From: Nitrososphaerota archaeon
GTDB lineage: Archaea; Thermoproteota; Nitrososphaeria; Nitrososphaerales; Gagatemarchaeaceae
Assembly (NCBI GenBank): GCA_029785615.1
Contig: JAFLZH010000003.1
Span: forward strand, 1-64,000
DNA length: 64,000 nt
Reading direction: 5' to 3'
Shown here: in pieces, positions 48,230 through 57,589 of the stretch
Layout of the letters: the number at the start of each line of letters is the position of its first letter
How positions within the stretch are numbered: position 1 is the first letter of the stretch
Position numbers and translations under genes: made by a program
The notes under the pieces: generated by a model
Seen by the model: the letters and a program-made list of their open reading frames with translations, nothing else
The model's database searches: none
What the model was told of the DNA's origin: nothing

Positions 48230-49546
48230 TTGAAGCTCTTCATGGCGCTGCTTGTGGCCGTAATCCTGGCGGCGTCCGCGGTCCAGATGGCCCCCGCCCA
48301 CGCGCAGACGTGCGCGACGAAGAGCGGCTACTACGTCGCCTCTCTCGACGGGAACATAGACCCCGGAGCGGCGGACTTCCTGGCCTCCACGGTGAGCAAC
48401 GCCGAGTCAGCCTGCGCCGCCAACGTGGTGTTCGTCCTGCAAACCAACGGAGGGGACAGCGCGAGCATGGAGTCCATGGTGTCCTCGGTCCAGGGGTACC
48501 AACAGTGGGGCGGGAATTTCGTCACCCTGGTCGCCCCGCAGGGGGCCTATGTCTTCTCCGCCGGATCCTACATAGCGGAGTCGTCGAATCAGATTTACAT
48601 GGAGCCGGGGACCACCATGGGGTCGGCCACCCCCATTGTCTCCGGCATCCCTATCGGCGAGGCGAACACCACCATGACCAAGGATATCAACGCCTTCTCA
48701 TCCTACATGACGACGCTCACACAGGCTCACGGCAGGAACGCGACGGCGACCGCCCTGATGGTCACGAAGGGGGTCTCGTACCCATACGACAGGGCCCTGC
48801 GCGACCACGTTGTGAACGGCGTGGTCAACTCGACCACCGTGGCAGGCGCACTCGCAGACCTGGGGGTCCCCTCGTCCGCGCAGATCAACACTCCAGGGAT
48901 AAGGTCGACGATGATCTCTGTCCTCAGCAACCCGAACGTGTCCAGCCTCCTCTTCCTCCTGGGCGTCTTCGCGGTCCTGGTGGACGTCTACCACCCCACG
49001 CTGGTGCTGTCTGCGGTGGGGGTCGCGGTGATAGCGGCGGCCCTGTTCGGACTCGGCGTCTTCGGCGCCTCCCCGCTGGCAGTGATACTGATGGTCGTCG
49101 GCGCGGCGTTCATCTTCTTGGAGGTGAAGATACAGCACGGCATCAGCGCCATCATCGGCGTGGTGGTCTTCATACTGGGGTTCGTCCTGATCTACCAGTT
49201 CCCCCCTGCCCCTGCTGGGAACCTCCCGGCCGCCAGCTTCTCCGGGATCCCGGAGACCACCTACGGGCTGCTCGTCGCCCTCGGAACCGCGGTGGTGATC
49301 GGGAGCCTCTTTCTCAGATCGGTCCGCGACGCCCTGAAGAACAGGCCGAAGGTCAACGACCCCTCGGCCCTGATCGGCCGCGAGGGGACCATGGAGTCAG
49401 ACCTCAAGGGAGGCGGGAAGGGGATAGCCAACATAGCATCCGAAGAGTGGTCGGTCACTTCTGGCGAGGACCTCGGGCGCGGGGACCGGGTAAGAGTTAA
49501 AGCTGTTCAAGGGAACACACTGGCGGTAGAGCGAGCGAAGAGTTGA
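48230..49546 (+). CDS. NfeD-like membrane serine protease
   Basis: About 438 residues from TTG 48230; the earlier GTG 48200 would precede the predicted mRNA start. Signal peptide (KLFMALLVAVILAASAVQMA). The ClpP-like domain has VVFVLQTNGGDSASMESMVS, AYVFSAGSYIAESSNQIYME with the nucleophilic Ser, and a Lys in TALMVTKGVSYPYDRALRDH. Four or five membrane helices follow (~235-370), then a C-terminal OB domain (IGREGTMESDLKGGGKGIAN). It works with the SPFH protein encoded 4 nt on to cut membrane proteins. Confidence 0.88.
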   Translation: MKLFMALLVAVILAASAVQMAPAHAQTCATKSGYYVASLDGNIDPGAADFLASTVSNAESACAANVVFVLQTNGGDSASMESMVSSVQGYQQWGGNFVTLVAPQGAYVFSAGSYIAESSNQIYMEPGTTMGSATPIVSGIPIGEANTTMTKDINAFSSYMTTLTQAHGRNATATALMVTKGVSYPYDRALRDHVVNGVVNSTTVAGALADLGVPSSAQINTPGIRSTMISVLSNPNVSSLLFLLGVFAVLVDVYHPTLVLSAVGVAVIAAALFGLGVFGASPLAVILMVVGAAFIFLEVKIQHGISAIIGVVVFILGFVLIYQFPPAPAGNLPAASFSGIPETTYGLLVALGTAVVIGSLFLRSVRDALKNRPKVNDPSALIGREGTMESDLKGGGKGIANIASEEWSVTSGEDLGRGDRVRVKAVQGNTLAVERAKS

Positions 49547-50463
49547 GTCTACTGGGGTCGGCGTCACTAGCCATAAGCACGGGGGCCATAATCAACTATG
49601 CGATCTACCTCATCGTGGCGGTCATAGTCATCGCGCTCATAGGGGTGACTGTCAAGATAATCAAGGAGTACGAGCGCCTGGTCGTGTTCAGGCTCGGCAG
49701 GCTAGTCGGCGCGAGGGGGCCCGGGGTCATCTTCGTGTTCCCGTTCATCAACCGCGTCAGCAAGGTCGACCTCAGGGAGAGGTACCTCGAGGTCCCCCAC
49801 CAGACGTGCATCACCAAGGACAACGCGCCCGTCGACATAGACTTCCTGATCTACAACAAGGTGACCGAGGCTACCCAGAGCATCGTCCAGGTGCAGAACT
49901 TCGAAGGCGCGTCAATAGGCATAGCCACCACCACCCTCAGGGCCGTCGTGGGGGACATCCCCCTGGACGAGCTCCTCGCAAAGAGGGAGCAGATCAACCA
50001 GGTACTCAGGACGAAGCTGGACGAAGTCACGGAGAGGTGGGGGATCAAGGTGACCAACGTGGAGATACGCGAGATCACCCCTCCGAAGGACGTGCAGGAG
50101 GCGATGGTGCGTCAGATGTCCGCAGAGAGGACCAGGAGGGCCACCGTCACCGAGGCGGACGGCAAGAGGGAGGCGTCGATACTCGTGGCCGAGGGGGAGA
50201 AGAAGTCCAACATACTGCGCGCGGAAGGGGACAAGCAGGCCCAGATACTCAGGGCAGAAGGATACGCGGGGGCGCTGAGCCAGATATTCGGGGCTGCCAA
50301 GGGAATCGACTCGAAGACCATGGTCCTCCAGTACCTCGACACGTTGAAGGCCCTCGGGGCTTCCCCGTCGACGAAGTACATCTTCCCGATGGAGTTCACT
50401 GGGCTCCTGACCAACCTGCGAGACCAGGTCAAGCAGTCGCAGTCCGACGCGGCTGGCAAGTAA
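49543..50463 (+). CDS. SPFH/stomatin-prohibitin family membrane protein
   Basis: 306 residues from TTG, overlapping the protease gene as TTGA. One N-terminal helix (NYAIYLIVAVIVIALIGVTV), then the SPFH domain (YERLVVFRLGRLVGARGPGV, VDLRERYLEVPHQTCITKDN, ITPPKDVQEAMVRQMSAERT), then a long coiled coil with Glu/Lys repeats (VAEGEKKSNILRAEGDKQAQ). It forms cage-like scaffolds; archaeal homologues are substrates and partners of the NfeD protease. Confidence 0.93.
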   Translation: MSLLGSASLAISTGAIINYAIYLIVAVIVIALIGVTVKIIKEYERLVVFRLGRLVGARGPGVIFVFPFINRVSKVDLRERYLEVPHQTCITKDNAPVDIDFLIYNKVTEATQSIVQVQNFEGASIGIATTTLRAVVGDIPLDELLAKREQINQVLRTKLDEVTERWGIKVTNVEIREITPPKDVQEAMVRQMSAERTRRATVTEADGKREASILVAEGEKKSNILRAEGDKQAQILRAEGYAGALSQIFGAAKGIDSKTMVLQYLDTLKALGASPSTKYIFPMEFTGLLTNLRDQVKQSQSDAAGK

Positions 50464-50874
50464 AAGGCGGCCCCCTTTCTCGCCGGCTTCAGGGTGACGC
50501 GAGTCCAGGCAAGGACAGCAAGGACAGACGGGTGTTAGGGTTCGAAGCGAAGAAGAAGCTCTCAGACGGGGTCTCGGAGTTCCTGAAGTGGCACCTGGGG
50601 CGGGCCCCCCTAATGCAACATCCCGCGCTGGCCACCAGGGCCGTCCCCGCGCTCACGGGTCGGCTCCGGGCGCGCCCTTCTAACAGGGGCAGCGACAGAA
50701 GCGGACACCGTCTAAGCTGGGGCGACTCCGGCTGTAGAGCCAGTCGGCGGGCTCCACGCCATGAACGAATTACAATCTCCTCTTCACCGAAGCAAAAATA
50801 TTCTAGACCAGGCATCCAATTGCTGCCCCATTCTTAAATCCAGAGCCCAGGAAGGGTTGAGGCGAGCATATCAA
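50464..50874. other. 411-bp region without a firm gene
   Basis: It holds promoter-like TCTTAAATCC near 50832-50841 for the PhoU-like gene, and AAAATATTCT near 50795-50804. A short reading frame from about 50532 (beginning LGFEAKKKLSDGVSEFLKW) looks protein-like for ~30 residues, then becomes low-complexity. I see no tRNA or repeat. Confidence 0.4.
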
Positions 50875-51528
50875 GTGTCTGGACAAGAGGGAGAGATTCA
50901 AGCGAGGCGGCGGACTGTGGTCGTGCTGCAGGACGAGATGAGGCGGGTCCTGGACGCGACCCGGGTGCTCCTCGAGGAGTTCAACGCGATAGCGGCCGGG
51001 GAGAAGGGCCAGGTGGACGCCTCGCTGGAGAACGTGAGGAGGGCGGAGGAGGACGTGATGACGCTCAGGACGGCGCTCATCCGTGAGCTGTCCCAGGTCG
51101 GGACCCTGCTGGTCAACAGGGAGGACGTCATGCGCGGGGCCTTCGCAGTCGAGGGGATATTCGGCCACATAAACGGGGTCGCCTTCAAGATGTCCCAGCT
51201 GCAAAGGGCGTCGGCTAAGAACAAAAAGTACCGGGACTGCATAGTCGAGCTGCTCGGCCTGCTCATCGACGGCGTCTCCAAGCTCAACGAGAGCATCAGG
51301 GCCCTCTCCATAAACACGGACCAGGCCATACACATGGCCGCCCAGGTCCAGCAGATAGAGAGCTCCATCGACACCAGGTACCGCGACGGCGTCGCGACGG
51401 TCATGAAGACAGCGACCAACGTCAAGGAGCTCATCACCGTCAAGGACGTCCTCGAATCCATAGAGGACTGCGCGGACGTCATGCTCGTCGCCGCCAACGC
51501 GAGCACGATACTCGCGCTGGGAATGTAG
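50875..51528 (+). CDS. PhoU-like (DUF47 family) protein
   Basis: About 217 residues from GTG 50875; a TTG at 50857 is possible. All-helical: GQEGEIQARRRTVVVLQDEM, VLLEEFNAIAAGEKGQVDAS, EDVMTLRTALIRELSQVGTL, VKDVLESIEDCADVMLVAAN. This is the PhoU-like domain of DUF47 proteins, which are often linked to low-affinity phosphate transporters. No pit transporter gene is next to it here. The TATA-like TCTTAAATCC near 50836 fits this start. Confidence 0.78.
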   Translation: MSGQEGEIQARRRTVVVLQDEMRRVLDATRVLLEEFNAIAAGEKGQVDASLENVRRAEEDVMTLRTALIRELSQVGTLLVNREDVMRGAFAVEGIFGHINGVAFKMSQLQRASAKNKKYRDCIVELLGLLIDGVSKLNESIRALSINTDQAIHMAAQVQQIESSIDTRYRDGVATVMKTATNVKELITVKDVLESIEDCADVMLVAANASTILALGM

Positions 51529-51531
51529 GCC

Positions 51532-52089
51532 ATGCCCAAGGCCCGGGCCAGGGGCAGGCTCTTCGAGAACAGGATTGTCGTCTGGGACGTGGAAGACTCT
51601 AGGCGGCTCTTCAAGGAAGGATACTACGGCAAACCGCTCGGGATACCGAAACCGAAGGACTTCGAGTTCGACGCCCCGCTCATCTTAGACCTCATGGAAG
51701 GGTACTACCTCTCGACGCGCAAGGTGATCGACGTCGAGGACCAGGCAGGGAAGGCGCTCACCGCGAAGCAGCTCCAAGGGGTCTGCGAGGCCTCCTACCC
51801 TGAGTTCGCGGAGAAGTTCCTGGTCTACAGGAAGCTCAGGGAGGGAGGGTATGTCGTGACGCCGGGGATCAAGTTCGGCTCCGACTTCGCCGTCTACGAG
51901 CACGGCCCTGGGATAGATCATGCCCCATACATCGTCCAGGTGATGCCCCCCGGCTCGAAGATGACCGCCACCGCAATGGTCAGGTCAGGGCGGCTGGCTA
52001 CAACCGTGCGCAAGCAGTTCATCATAGCCATCCCGGACATGGAGAGGAAGTCCATAGAGTTCCTCCGCTACGACTGGTGGCGCGCGTAG
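51532..52089 (+). CDS. endA: tRNA-splicing endonuclease
   Basis: 185 residues, 3 nt after the PhoU-like gene. The N-terminal domain has NRIVVWDVEDSRRLFKEGYY; the catalytic domain has FLVYRKLREGGYVVTPGIKF, then Tyr in FAVYEHGPG (~122), His in GIDHAPYIV (~130), and Lys in TTVRKQFIIAIPD (~161). The triad and its spacing are canonical. It removes introns at bulge-helix-bulge sites. The short single-unit length fits the alpha2beta2 or homotetramer types rather than the fused form. Confidence 0.92.
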   Translation: MPKARARGRLFENRIVVWDVEDSRRLFKEGYYGKPLGIPKPKDFEFDAPLILDLMEGYYLSTRKVIDVEDQAGKALTAKQLQGVCEASYPEFAEKFLVYRKLREGGYVVTPGIKFGSDFAVYEHGPGIDHAPYIVQVMPPGSKMTATAMVRSGRLATTVRKQFIIAIPDMERKSIEFLRYDWWRA

Positions 52090-52098
52090 GGGCCTGGC

Positions 52099-52941
52099 AT
52101 GGGCTCGGCGGGGGTTTCGTTCGACCTGGGAGGCGCCCGGGCGGCGTCTTTCAATGTGGGGGACCTCTACCTGAGGCTTGACGAGGTCTTCGACCTGAGG
52201 GCCGACCTCGCGCCCTACTTCGGCGGGAGGGACCTGGCCGTCCCCGAGGCGTTCCCCACACAGTCGTTCTTCGTCGCGGCAGGTCCGCTGCGGGTGGTCG
52301 TGGACCCCAGCGACTACGGCAGGCTCGTCGCCCCGGACCACTTCAGGTCTCCGGAGGGCTATGCGCGCCCTCCTCCGCTGGACGCCCAGCTCTCAGCGGC
52401 CGGGGTCTCCCCCGGGTCGGTGACCCACGTGGTCGTGACCCACCTCCACTTCGACCACTACGCGGGGGTCACTAAAGGAGGCGCCCTCGCCTTCCCATCG
52501 GCGAGATACATCGTCCCTGCGAAGGACTGGGCGATGCCTGACATTGCCGAGGCCAGGAAGAAAGGGGACCGGGACGTCACCGAGACACTCGGGGTCGTGG
52601 AGGCCGCGGGGAGGCTGGAGCTGCTCGATGGGCCCCTCGACCTGGGGGACGGCGTGACCGTGGAGCCGTACCCTGGCGAGAGCCCCGGACACCAGGTGGT
52701 GGGGCTCCGGTCCGCCCATGATTCCTGCTACTTCGTAGGCGACCTCTACCACCTGGCGGAGGAGGTGGAGCACCCGGAGCTCGCGGCCGCCTGGGCCGAC
52801 GCCAGGGCGCTGACTGCCAGCAGGCGGCGCTTCTCCGAGCGCGCGGCGGCCGAGCGGGCACTTGTCCTCCCGGGGCATCTTCCGGCGGGGAGGATCGGCT
52901 TCAGGGGGTCGGCCCCGACCTGGACCGAAGAGCCCGCGTAG
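52099..52941 (+). CDS. Metallo-beta-lactamase fold hydrolase
   Basis: 280 residues. VTHVVVTHLHFDHYAGVTKG (~residue 113) has HxHxDH for two zincs; EPYPGESPGHQVVGLRSAHD and CYFVGDLYHLAEEVEHPELA give the later His and Asp; VLPGHLPAGRIGF supplies the final His. An extended N-terminus (DLYLRLDEVFDLRADLAPYF) resembles lactonase/quinolone-type members. Cytoplasmic; substrate unknown. Part of a run of tightly spaced plus-strand genes. Confidence 0.85.
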   Translation: MGSAGVSFDLGGARAASFNVGDLYLRLDEVFDLRADLAPYFGGRDLAVPEAFPTQSFFVAAGPLRVVVDPSDYGRLVAPDHFRSPEGYARPPPLDAQLSAAGVSPGSVTHVVVTHLHFDHYAGVTKGGALAFPSARYIVPAKDWAMPDIAEARKKGDRDVTETLGVVEAAGRLELLDGPLDLGDGVTVEPYPGESPGHQVVGLRSAHDSCYFVGDLYHLAEEVEHPELAAAWADARALTASRRRFSERAAAERALVLPGHLPAGRIGFRGSAPTWTEEPA

Positions 52942-52977
52942 ACGCAAGCATATAGAACTGACACCCAGGGGCCGGCC

Positions 52978-53760
52978 GTGGATTCGATCGGAGAAGACTC
53001 GTACCTGTTGGTGTACAGGGACAGGCGGAGGCGCTGGCTGGTCAGGCCCAAGGACACCCCGAAGCTTCACACCCACCTGGGGATACTCGACGTGTCGTCA
53101 CTGATAGGGCGGGGATACGGGATAAAGGTCACGACGACTATGGGGGACGAGCTGACGATACTCAGGCCCACCATCGAGGACATGGTGATGAAGCTCGCCA
53201 GGAAGACGCAGGTAATCTACCCCAAGGACCTCGGCCTGATGGCGCTCAAGTTGGGGGTGCACTCAGGGTCGAAGGTGATAGAGACCGGGACCGGGAGCGG
53301 TGCGACGACGGCCTTGATGGCCTACCTGGTACAGCCCAGCGGGATGGTCTACACTTACGACCTGAACCCTGAATTCCAAGGGGTGGCCAAGAAGAACATA
53401 GAGAAGCTGGGCCTGTCGCCCTATGTAACCTTCAAGGCCGGGGACTCGCGCCTCGGGTTCGAGGAGGAGGACTTCGACGCTGGGATACTCGACGTCGGGG
53501 ACCCCTGGGAGGTGGTGCAGAGCATGAAGCGCGCCCTCAAGCCCTCAGCTTCCATGGCCGCGGTGACGCCGACGACAAACCAGGCGGAGAAGCTTGTGGC
53601 GAAGATGAAGGAGGAAGGGTTCGTCGCCATCGAGACCATGGAGATACTCCTCCGCCACCTCGAGGCGAGGGTGGGCATGACCCGGCCCTCCAACATAATG
53701 GTGGGGCACACGGCCTACCTTACCTTCGGGAGAGCCACACGGTCGGCGGCCTCATCGTAA
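52978..53760 (+). CDS. trmI: tRNA (adenine-N1)-methyltransferase, TrmI type
   Basis: 260 residues from GTG. Small N-terminal beta domain, then VIYPKDLGLMALKLGVHSGS, SAM loop VIETGTGSGATTALMAYLVQ, VYTYDLNPEFQGVAKKNIEK, and DAGILDVGDPWEVVQSMKRA with the catalytic Asp. Archaeal TrmI methylates A57 and A58 in the T-loop, stabilising tRNA. Length is normal. Confidence 0.92.
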   Translation: MDSIGEDSYLLVYRDRRRRWLVRPKDTPKLHTHLGILDVSSLIGRGYGIKVTTTMGDELTILRPTIEDMVMKLARKTQVIYPKDLGLMALKLGVHSGSKVIETGTGSGATTALMAYLVQPSGMVYTYDLNPEFQGVAKKNIEKLGLSPYVTFKAGDSRLGFEEEDFDAGILDVGDPWEVVQSMKRALKPSASMAAVTPTTNQAEKLVAKMKEEGFVAIETMEILLRHLEARVGMTRPSNIMVGHTAYLTFGRATRSAASS

Positions 53761-53796
53761 TAGTTTTAAGCCCAACCCGGTCGCGCAGCCCAGTAA

Positions 53797-54423
53797 TTGA
53801 GCAGCAGGGAACGCAACGAAGACATCGCGACATTGCTCTACATGGTGCCGTTCGCTGTCAGCGGGGTCTACGGCCTCGCCGTCTGGTTCCAGCAGGGGAT
53901 CTCTGCCATCCTCCCGTCGCGCGTGTATCTCGCGGTCACCCAGAGCCCCGAGGTCTTCGTCATCGGCTCCCTGGCGGTGCTGGCCGGCGTGGTGATGGAG
54001 ATCCACGAGACAGACGCAACCCAGAGGCGCGCGATGGTGGGCTCGCTGGGGACTACCCTGCAGACGATAGCCGTGGCGAGCGTCTTCTTCGCCCTGGTGG
54101 GGACGTTCTACTCCAACGGCGCCAACGTCGCCGCCGCTGTGGGTGACTTCATGGGCGGGAAGTACAACCTCATCTTCCCTGCGATAATGATCCTCATGAG
54201 CTACCTCATCACCGTCCCGCTCCGGTTCTCAGCCCTAGCCAAGAGTAAGACCCTGGGCCTGGTCCTGCTGCTCCTCGTCCCCGTCGCGATTTACGAGGTC
54301 GGGAAGCGCCAGATCTACGTGGGGCTGGGTCTGGCCTTCGCCCTCCTCATCATCGGCATCATGACGTACATTCTCCCTGAAAGAGAGAAGGGCGCGGAAG
54401 AGGCCCTGGCCCGGGCGACCTGA
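53797..54423 (+). CDS. Multi-pass membrane protein of unknown function
   Basis: 208 residues from TTG, with TTTTAAG at 53764-53770 upstream. Five or six helices: LLYMVPFAVSGVYGLAVWF, FVIGSLAVLAGVVMEI, TLQTIAVASVFFALVGTF, LIFPAIMILMSYLITVPL, LGLVLLLLVPVAIYEV and YVGLGLAFALLIIGIMTYIL. No family recognised. A Glu/Arg-rich tail faces the cytoplasm. Upstream of a TMEM165-type transporter, possibly in one operon. Confidence 0.62.
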   Translation: MSSRERNEDIATLLYMVPFAVSGVYGLAVWFQQGISAILPSRVYLAVTQSPEVFVIGSLAVLAGVVMEIHETDATQRRAMVGSLGTTLQTIAVASVFFALVGTFYSNGANVAAAVGDFMGGKYNLIFPAIMILMSYLITVPLRFSALAKSKTLGLVLLLLVPVAIYEVGKRQIYVGLGLAFALLIIGIMTYILPEREKGAEEALARAT

Positions 54424-54442
54424 CCGCAGACATACTGGGCCC

Positions 54443-55042
54443 ATGGCCGCCGCCATCCTGTCTCCCTTCGCCACGATCGCCGCCGCCATGTTCGTGACCG
54501 AGCTCACCGACAAGGACGCCATCCTGATCCTGGGCGTGTCGTCCAGGGGGAGGCCGGTGCTCACATTCCTGGCGGGGGTGACGGCGTTCACCCTCACCAC
54601 GGGGCTGTTCGTCAGCATCGGCTCGGTCCTGGTGCTCTACGTGCCTGTCGCGTGGATCCGCCTGGCCGGCGGGGCGATGATGCTCAGCTACGGCGCCTGG
54701 GAAGCCAGGGGCCTGGTTGGCGCGAAGGTCTCAGAGATGGAGGAGTCCAGGGTGGAGAAGCGGAAGTCGGCGGCCGGCTTCTTCCTCGCGCTCGTGGGGG
54801 CCCTGGTCTTCCTCGACGTCGCAGGGGACGCCACAGAGGTCCTCACAGTCGTCCTGGTCGCCCGCTACGCAGAGCCGCTGCTCGTGTTCGGCGCGGCGTG
54901 CGCCGGCCTCTATGCCGCCACGGCCATGGAGGCCGCCCTGGGGAGCAGGCTCGGCAGGCTGCTCAGTCCGCGGAGGCTGAGGGTCCTCTCTGCGGCCGTC
55001 TTCTTCGCCCTGGGGGGTTTCATATTCCTGACGAGCCTGTGA
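54443..55042 (+). CDS. UPF0016/GDT1 (TMEM165)-type cation transporter
   Basis: 199 residues. Two repeated motifs mark the family: FVTELTDKDAIL (~residue 19) in the first half and FLDVAGDATEVLT (~128) in the second (E-x-G-D-K/R-S/T pattern, here changed in the first residue of the second copy). Six helices with a charged central loop (VSEMEESRVEKRKSAAG). Related proteins move Mn2+ or Ca2+ out of the cytoplasm. Ion specificity is not readable. Confidence 0.7.
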   Translation: MAAAILSPFATIAAAMFVTELTDKDAILILGVSSRGRPVLTFLAGVTAFTLTTGLFVSIGSVLVLYVPVAWIRLAGGAMMLSYGAWEARGLVGAKVSEMEESRVEKRKSAAGFFLALVGALVFLDVAGDATEVLTVVLVARYAEPLLVFGAACAGLYAATAMEAALGSRLGRLLSPRRLRVLSAAVFFALGGFIFLTSL

Positions 55043-55088
55043 CCGGGGGCACCTTCATTAAGAGCAGGCGGGCATGGGACCACGTTCC

Positions 55089-56531
55089 ATGTCAGGGGCG
55101 AGCCAGGAGGGCATCACAACGAAGAAGGCCGACAACTTCGACGAATGGTACACCCAGGTCGTCCTGAAGTCAGAGGTAGCCGACTACAGCCCCGTCTCCG
55201 GGTGCGTGGTCTACAGGCCGTCCGGGTACGCCATCTGGGAGAACATCCAGAGGGAGACCGACGCCCTCTTCAAGAAGGCTGGCATCTCGAACACATACTT
55301 CCCGCTCTTCATCCCCGAGCGCCTCCTGAAGAAAGAGGCCGCGCACGTGGAGGGGTTCGCCCCAGAGGTCGCCTGGGTCACCGAGGCCGGGAGCTCGAAG
55401 CTAGACGAGAGGCTGGCCATACGCCCTACTTCGGAGTCGCTGATGTACGAGGTGGTCTCGCGCTGGATAAGGTCGTGGAGGGACCTCCCCATGAGGCTGA
55501 ACCAGTGGAACAACGTGGTCCGCTGGGAGTTCAAGAACCCGGCGTTCATACTCAGGTCCAGAGAGTTCCTCTGGAACGAGGGGCACTCGCTCTTCGCGAC
55601 CAGGGAAGAGGCTGAGGCCGAGCGCGACCAGATACTCGGGATCTACCGCAAGGTGACCGAAGAGTGCCTCGCCCTGCCGGGGTACCTGGGGAAGAAGACC
55701 AGGGGGGAGACCTTCGCCGGGGCGGAGGGGACGTACAGCATCGAGCACCTATTGCCGGACGGCAAGGCCATCCAGGGGCCCGACTGGCACGCCGACGGAC
55801 AGAACTTCTCGAAGGCCTTCGGGATCGTCTTCATCGACAGAGAGGGGAACAAGCAGTTCGCCTACCAGAACACCTGGGCCATCTCCACCCGGGAGATAGG
55901 GGTCATGCTCGCTGTCCACAGCGACGACAAGGGGGCCGTGGTCCCCCCCAGGCTGGCGGCGATCCAAGTCGTCCTCGTCCCCATAGTCAACGACGAGAGC
56001 AAGCAGGTCGTCCTCGCCGAGGCGAGGAAGCTGATGGACTCGCTCTCCGGGTTCAGGTCCCGCTTTGACGACAGGGACCACCTCACCCCCGGCAGGAAGT
56101 TCAACGAGTGGGAGCTCAAGGGGGTCCCGCTGCGGATCGAGTTCGGGCCCAGGGACATGAGGGAGGGGCAGGCAGTCCTGGTCAGGAGGGACACCGGAGG
56201 GAAGAGGACCGTCAAGGCAGCCGCCCTGGCGGCCGAGGTCTCCAAGGAGCTGGAAGACATCCAGTCCAACCTGTTCGCCAGGGCTGCGGAGGCGCTCAGG
56301 AAGAACACCCACGACGCGCGGACCCTGGACGAGCTGAAGACGGTGATGGCGGAGGAAGGGGGGATCGTGCGCATCCGATGGTGCGGGGACGCCAACTGCG
56401 AGGCGAAGGCGCGGGGTGCGGCCGGGGGGAAGATACTCAACGTCCCGCTGGAGCAGGAGCCTGGGAAGGGGGGGTGCGTCGCCTGCGGCGAGCCCGCCCC
56501 GGTGGTCGCGCTCTACGGCAAGTCCTACTAG
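55089..56531 (+). CDS. proS: Prolyl-tRNA synthetase, archaeal/eukaryotic type
   Basis: About 480 residues from ATG 55089 (an ATG five codons earlier lies closer to the promoter, TTCATTAAG near 55054). Class II motifs: AWVTEAGSSKLDERLAIRPT, LRSREFLWNEGHSLFATREE and GWHADGQNF-like DWHADGQNFSKAFGIVFIDR. The C-terminal anticodon domain and zinc-like domain end in GGCVACGEPAPVVALYGKSY, with Tyr at the very end as in this type. It charges tRNA-Pro. Confidence 0.95.
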   Translation: MSGASQEGITTKKADNFDEWYTQVVLKSEVADYSPVSGCVVYRPSGYAIWENIQRETDALFKKAGISNTYFPLFIPERLLKKEAAHVEGFAPEVAWVTEAGSSKLDERLAIRPTSESLMYEVVSRWIRSWRDLPMRLNQWNNVVRWEFKNPAFILRSREFLWNEGHSLFATREEAEAERDQILGIYRKVTEECLALPGYLGKKTRGETFAGAEGTYSIEHLLPDGKAIQGPDWHADGQNFSKAFGIVFIDREGNKQFAYQNTWAISTREIGVMLAVHSDDKGAVVPPRLAAIQVVLVPIVNDESKQVVLAEARKLMDSLSGFRSRFDDRDHLTPGRKFNEWELKGVPLRIEFGPRDMREGQAVLVRRDTGGKRTVKAAALAAEVSKELEDIQSNLFARAAEALRKNTHDARTLDELKTVMAEEGGIVRIRWCGDANCEAKARGAAGGKILNVPLEQEPGKGGCVACGEPAPVVALYGKSY

Positions 56532-57442
56532 GCCATCGGCACGGTGGCGACGGGGTCCGCGGCCGAATAGAGCCTGACCGAAGTCTCGTCGACGCTCATG
56601 GGGAGGTCCACCTTCGCCAAGGCTATCATCTGGAGCGAAAGGGAAGACGCCGCTATCCCGAAGCAGGCGCTCCGGAGGAAGTCCCTGCTCTTGAGGTACC
56701 AGGCGACGGTCGCGCCGCTCAGCACGTCGCCTGCGCCGGTGCTGTCGAGGACCGGGGACTTGGGGACCCCCACCCGGTAGACCCTGGAGCCGTCGAGGAC
56801 GTAGCACGAGTCCCCGCCCTGGGTGACGATCCCTTTCCTTACCCCGAGGGCGGATATCTTGCCGAGGGCCTCCACCGGGTCCCTCCTCCCGGTGAGCATC
56901 TCCGCCTCGGTCCTATCCATCTTCACAGCGTGGACCCTGGAGAGCATCTTCGGGTCCCTTGGTGGGGCGAACGCCACCGTCCCGTCGGCGCCGAAGGACC
57001 TGACGAAGCCCTGCGGGTCGAGGAAGACGAACTCGCTGCGGGAGGCTATCTCGTCCAAGAGGGCCGGCGACACCTCTCCGGCGACGGGGCTGACCAGGGC
57101 GGCGTTGAATCTCGTGTCCGGAGGGATCTGCGCGGAGCTCACGTCGTCGCACCTGCTGGTCAGCCTGAGGGTCCTCGTCCCGGCGCTGTTGCCTACGCTG
57201 AACCTCGTGGTCGGCTTCGTCGGGCTCCTGTCAGCGGCCCTGAGCACCACCCCGTTCCTCATCAGCCACACCGCCTGGTCGTCTGGGAAGTCGGCGCCCA
57301 CCCTCGTCAGAGGGATCACTTCGTTGCCGAACCTGGAGCAGAGCAGTCCAGCGTAGGACGGCGGGCCGCCCACCGACATCACCTGGCGCGTCGGCAGCTG
57401 GATCGTGTCAATGGTTACGAAGCCGGCGACCAGGACCTTCAT
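56528..57442 (-). CDS. PfkB-family sugar kinase
   Basis: 304 residues. N-terminal strand VLVAGFVTIDTIQLPTRQVM then GGPPSYAGLLCSRFGNEV is the substrate-binding GG; the end DSTGAGDVLSGATVAWYLKS holds the catalytic GAGD. An Asn/Thr-rich middle (LTSRCDDVSSAQIPPDTRFN) is normal. It may phosphorylate ribose, a nucleoside or a hexose. Overlaps the proS stop by 4 nt, convergent. Confidence 0.88.
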   Translation of the reverse strand: MKVLVAGFVTIDTIQLPTRQVMSVGGPPSYAGLLCSRFGNEVIPLTRVGADFPDDQAVWLMRNGVVLRAADRSPTKPTTRFSVGNSAGTRTLRLTSRCDDVSSAQIPPDTRFNAALVSPVAGEVSPALLDEIASRSEFVFLDPQGFVRSFGADGTVAFAPPRDPKMLSRVHAVKMDRTEAEMLTGRRDPVEALGKISALGVRKGIVTQGGDSCYVLDGSRVYRVGVPKSPVLDSTGAGDVLSGATVAWYLKSRDFLRSACFGIAASSLSLQMIALAKVDLPMSVDETSVRLYSAADPVATVPMA

Positions 57443-57589
57443 TCGGCGCGCACCGGCTTCTAGGTTTTATCAAGATTTACGAAACGGCGGCGTGTTCCTG
57501 CCGGGGGCGCGGGGCGCTGTCCGTGAGAAGTCCGACGGAATCTTGGCGATTCGGCCACTTTATTAGACCGGCGGGGCACCACCCTGCGG

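Noticed and set aside
50532..50837. Reading frame beginning with protein-like text (LGFEAKKKLSDGVSEFLKW) between the SPFH and PhoU-like genes
   Set aside because: Only the first ~30 residues look coding; the rest is low-complexity Arg/Ser/Pro, there is no promoter or coupling, and it overlaps the start of the next gene.
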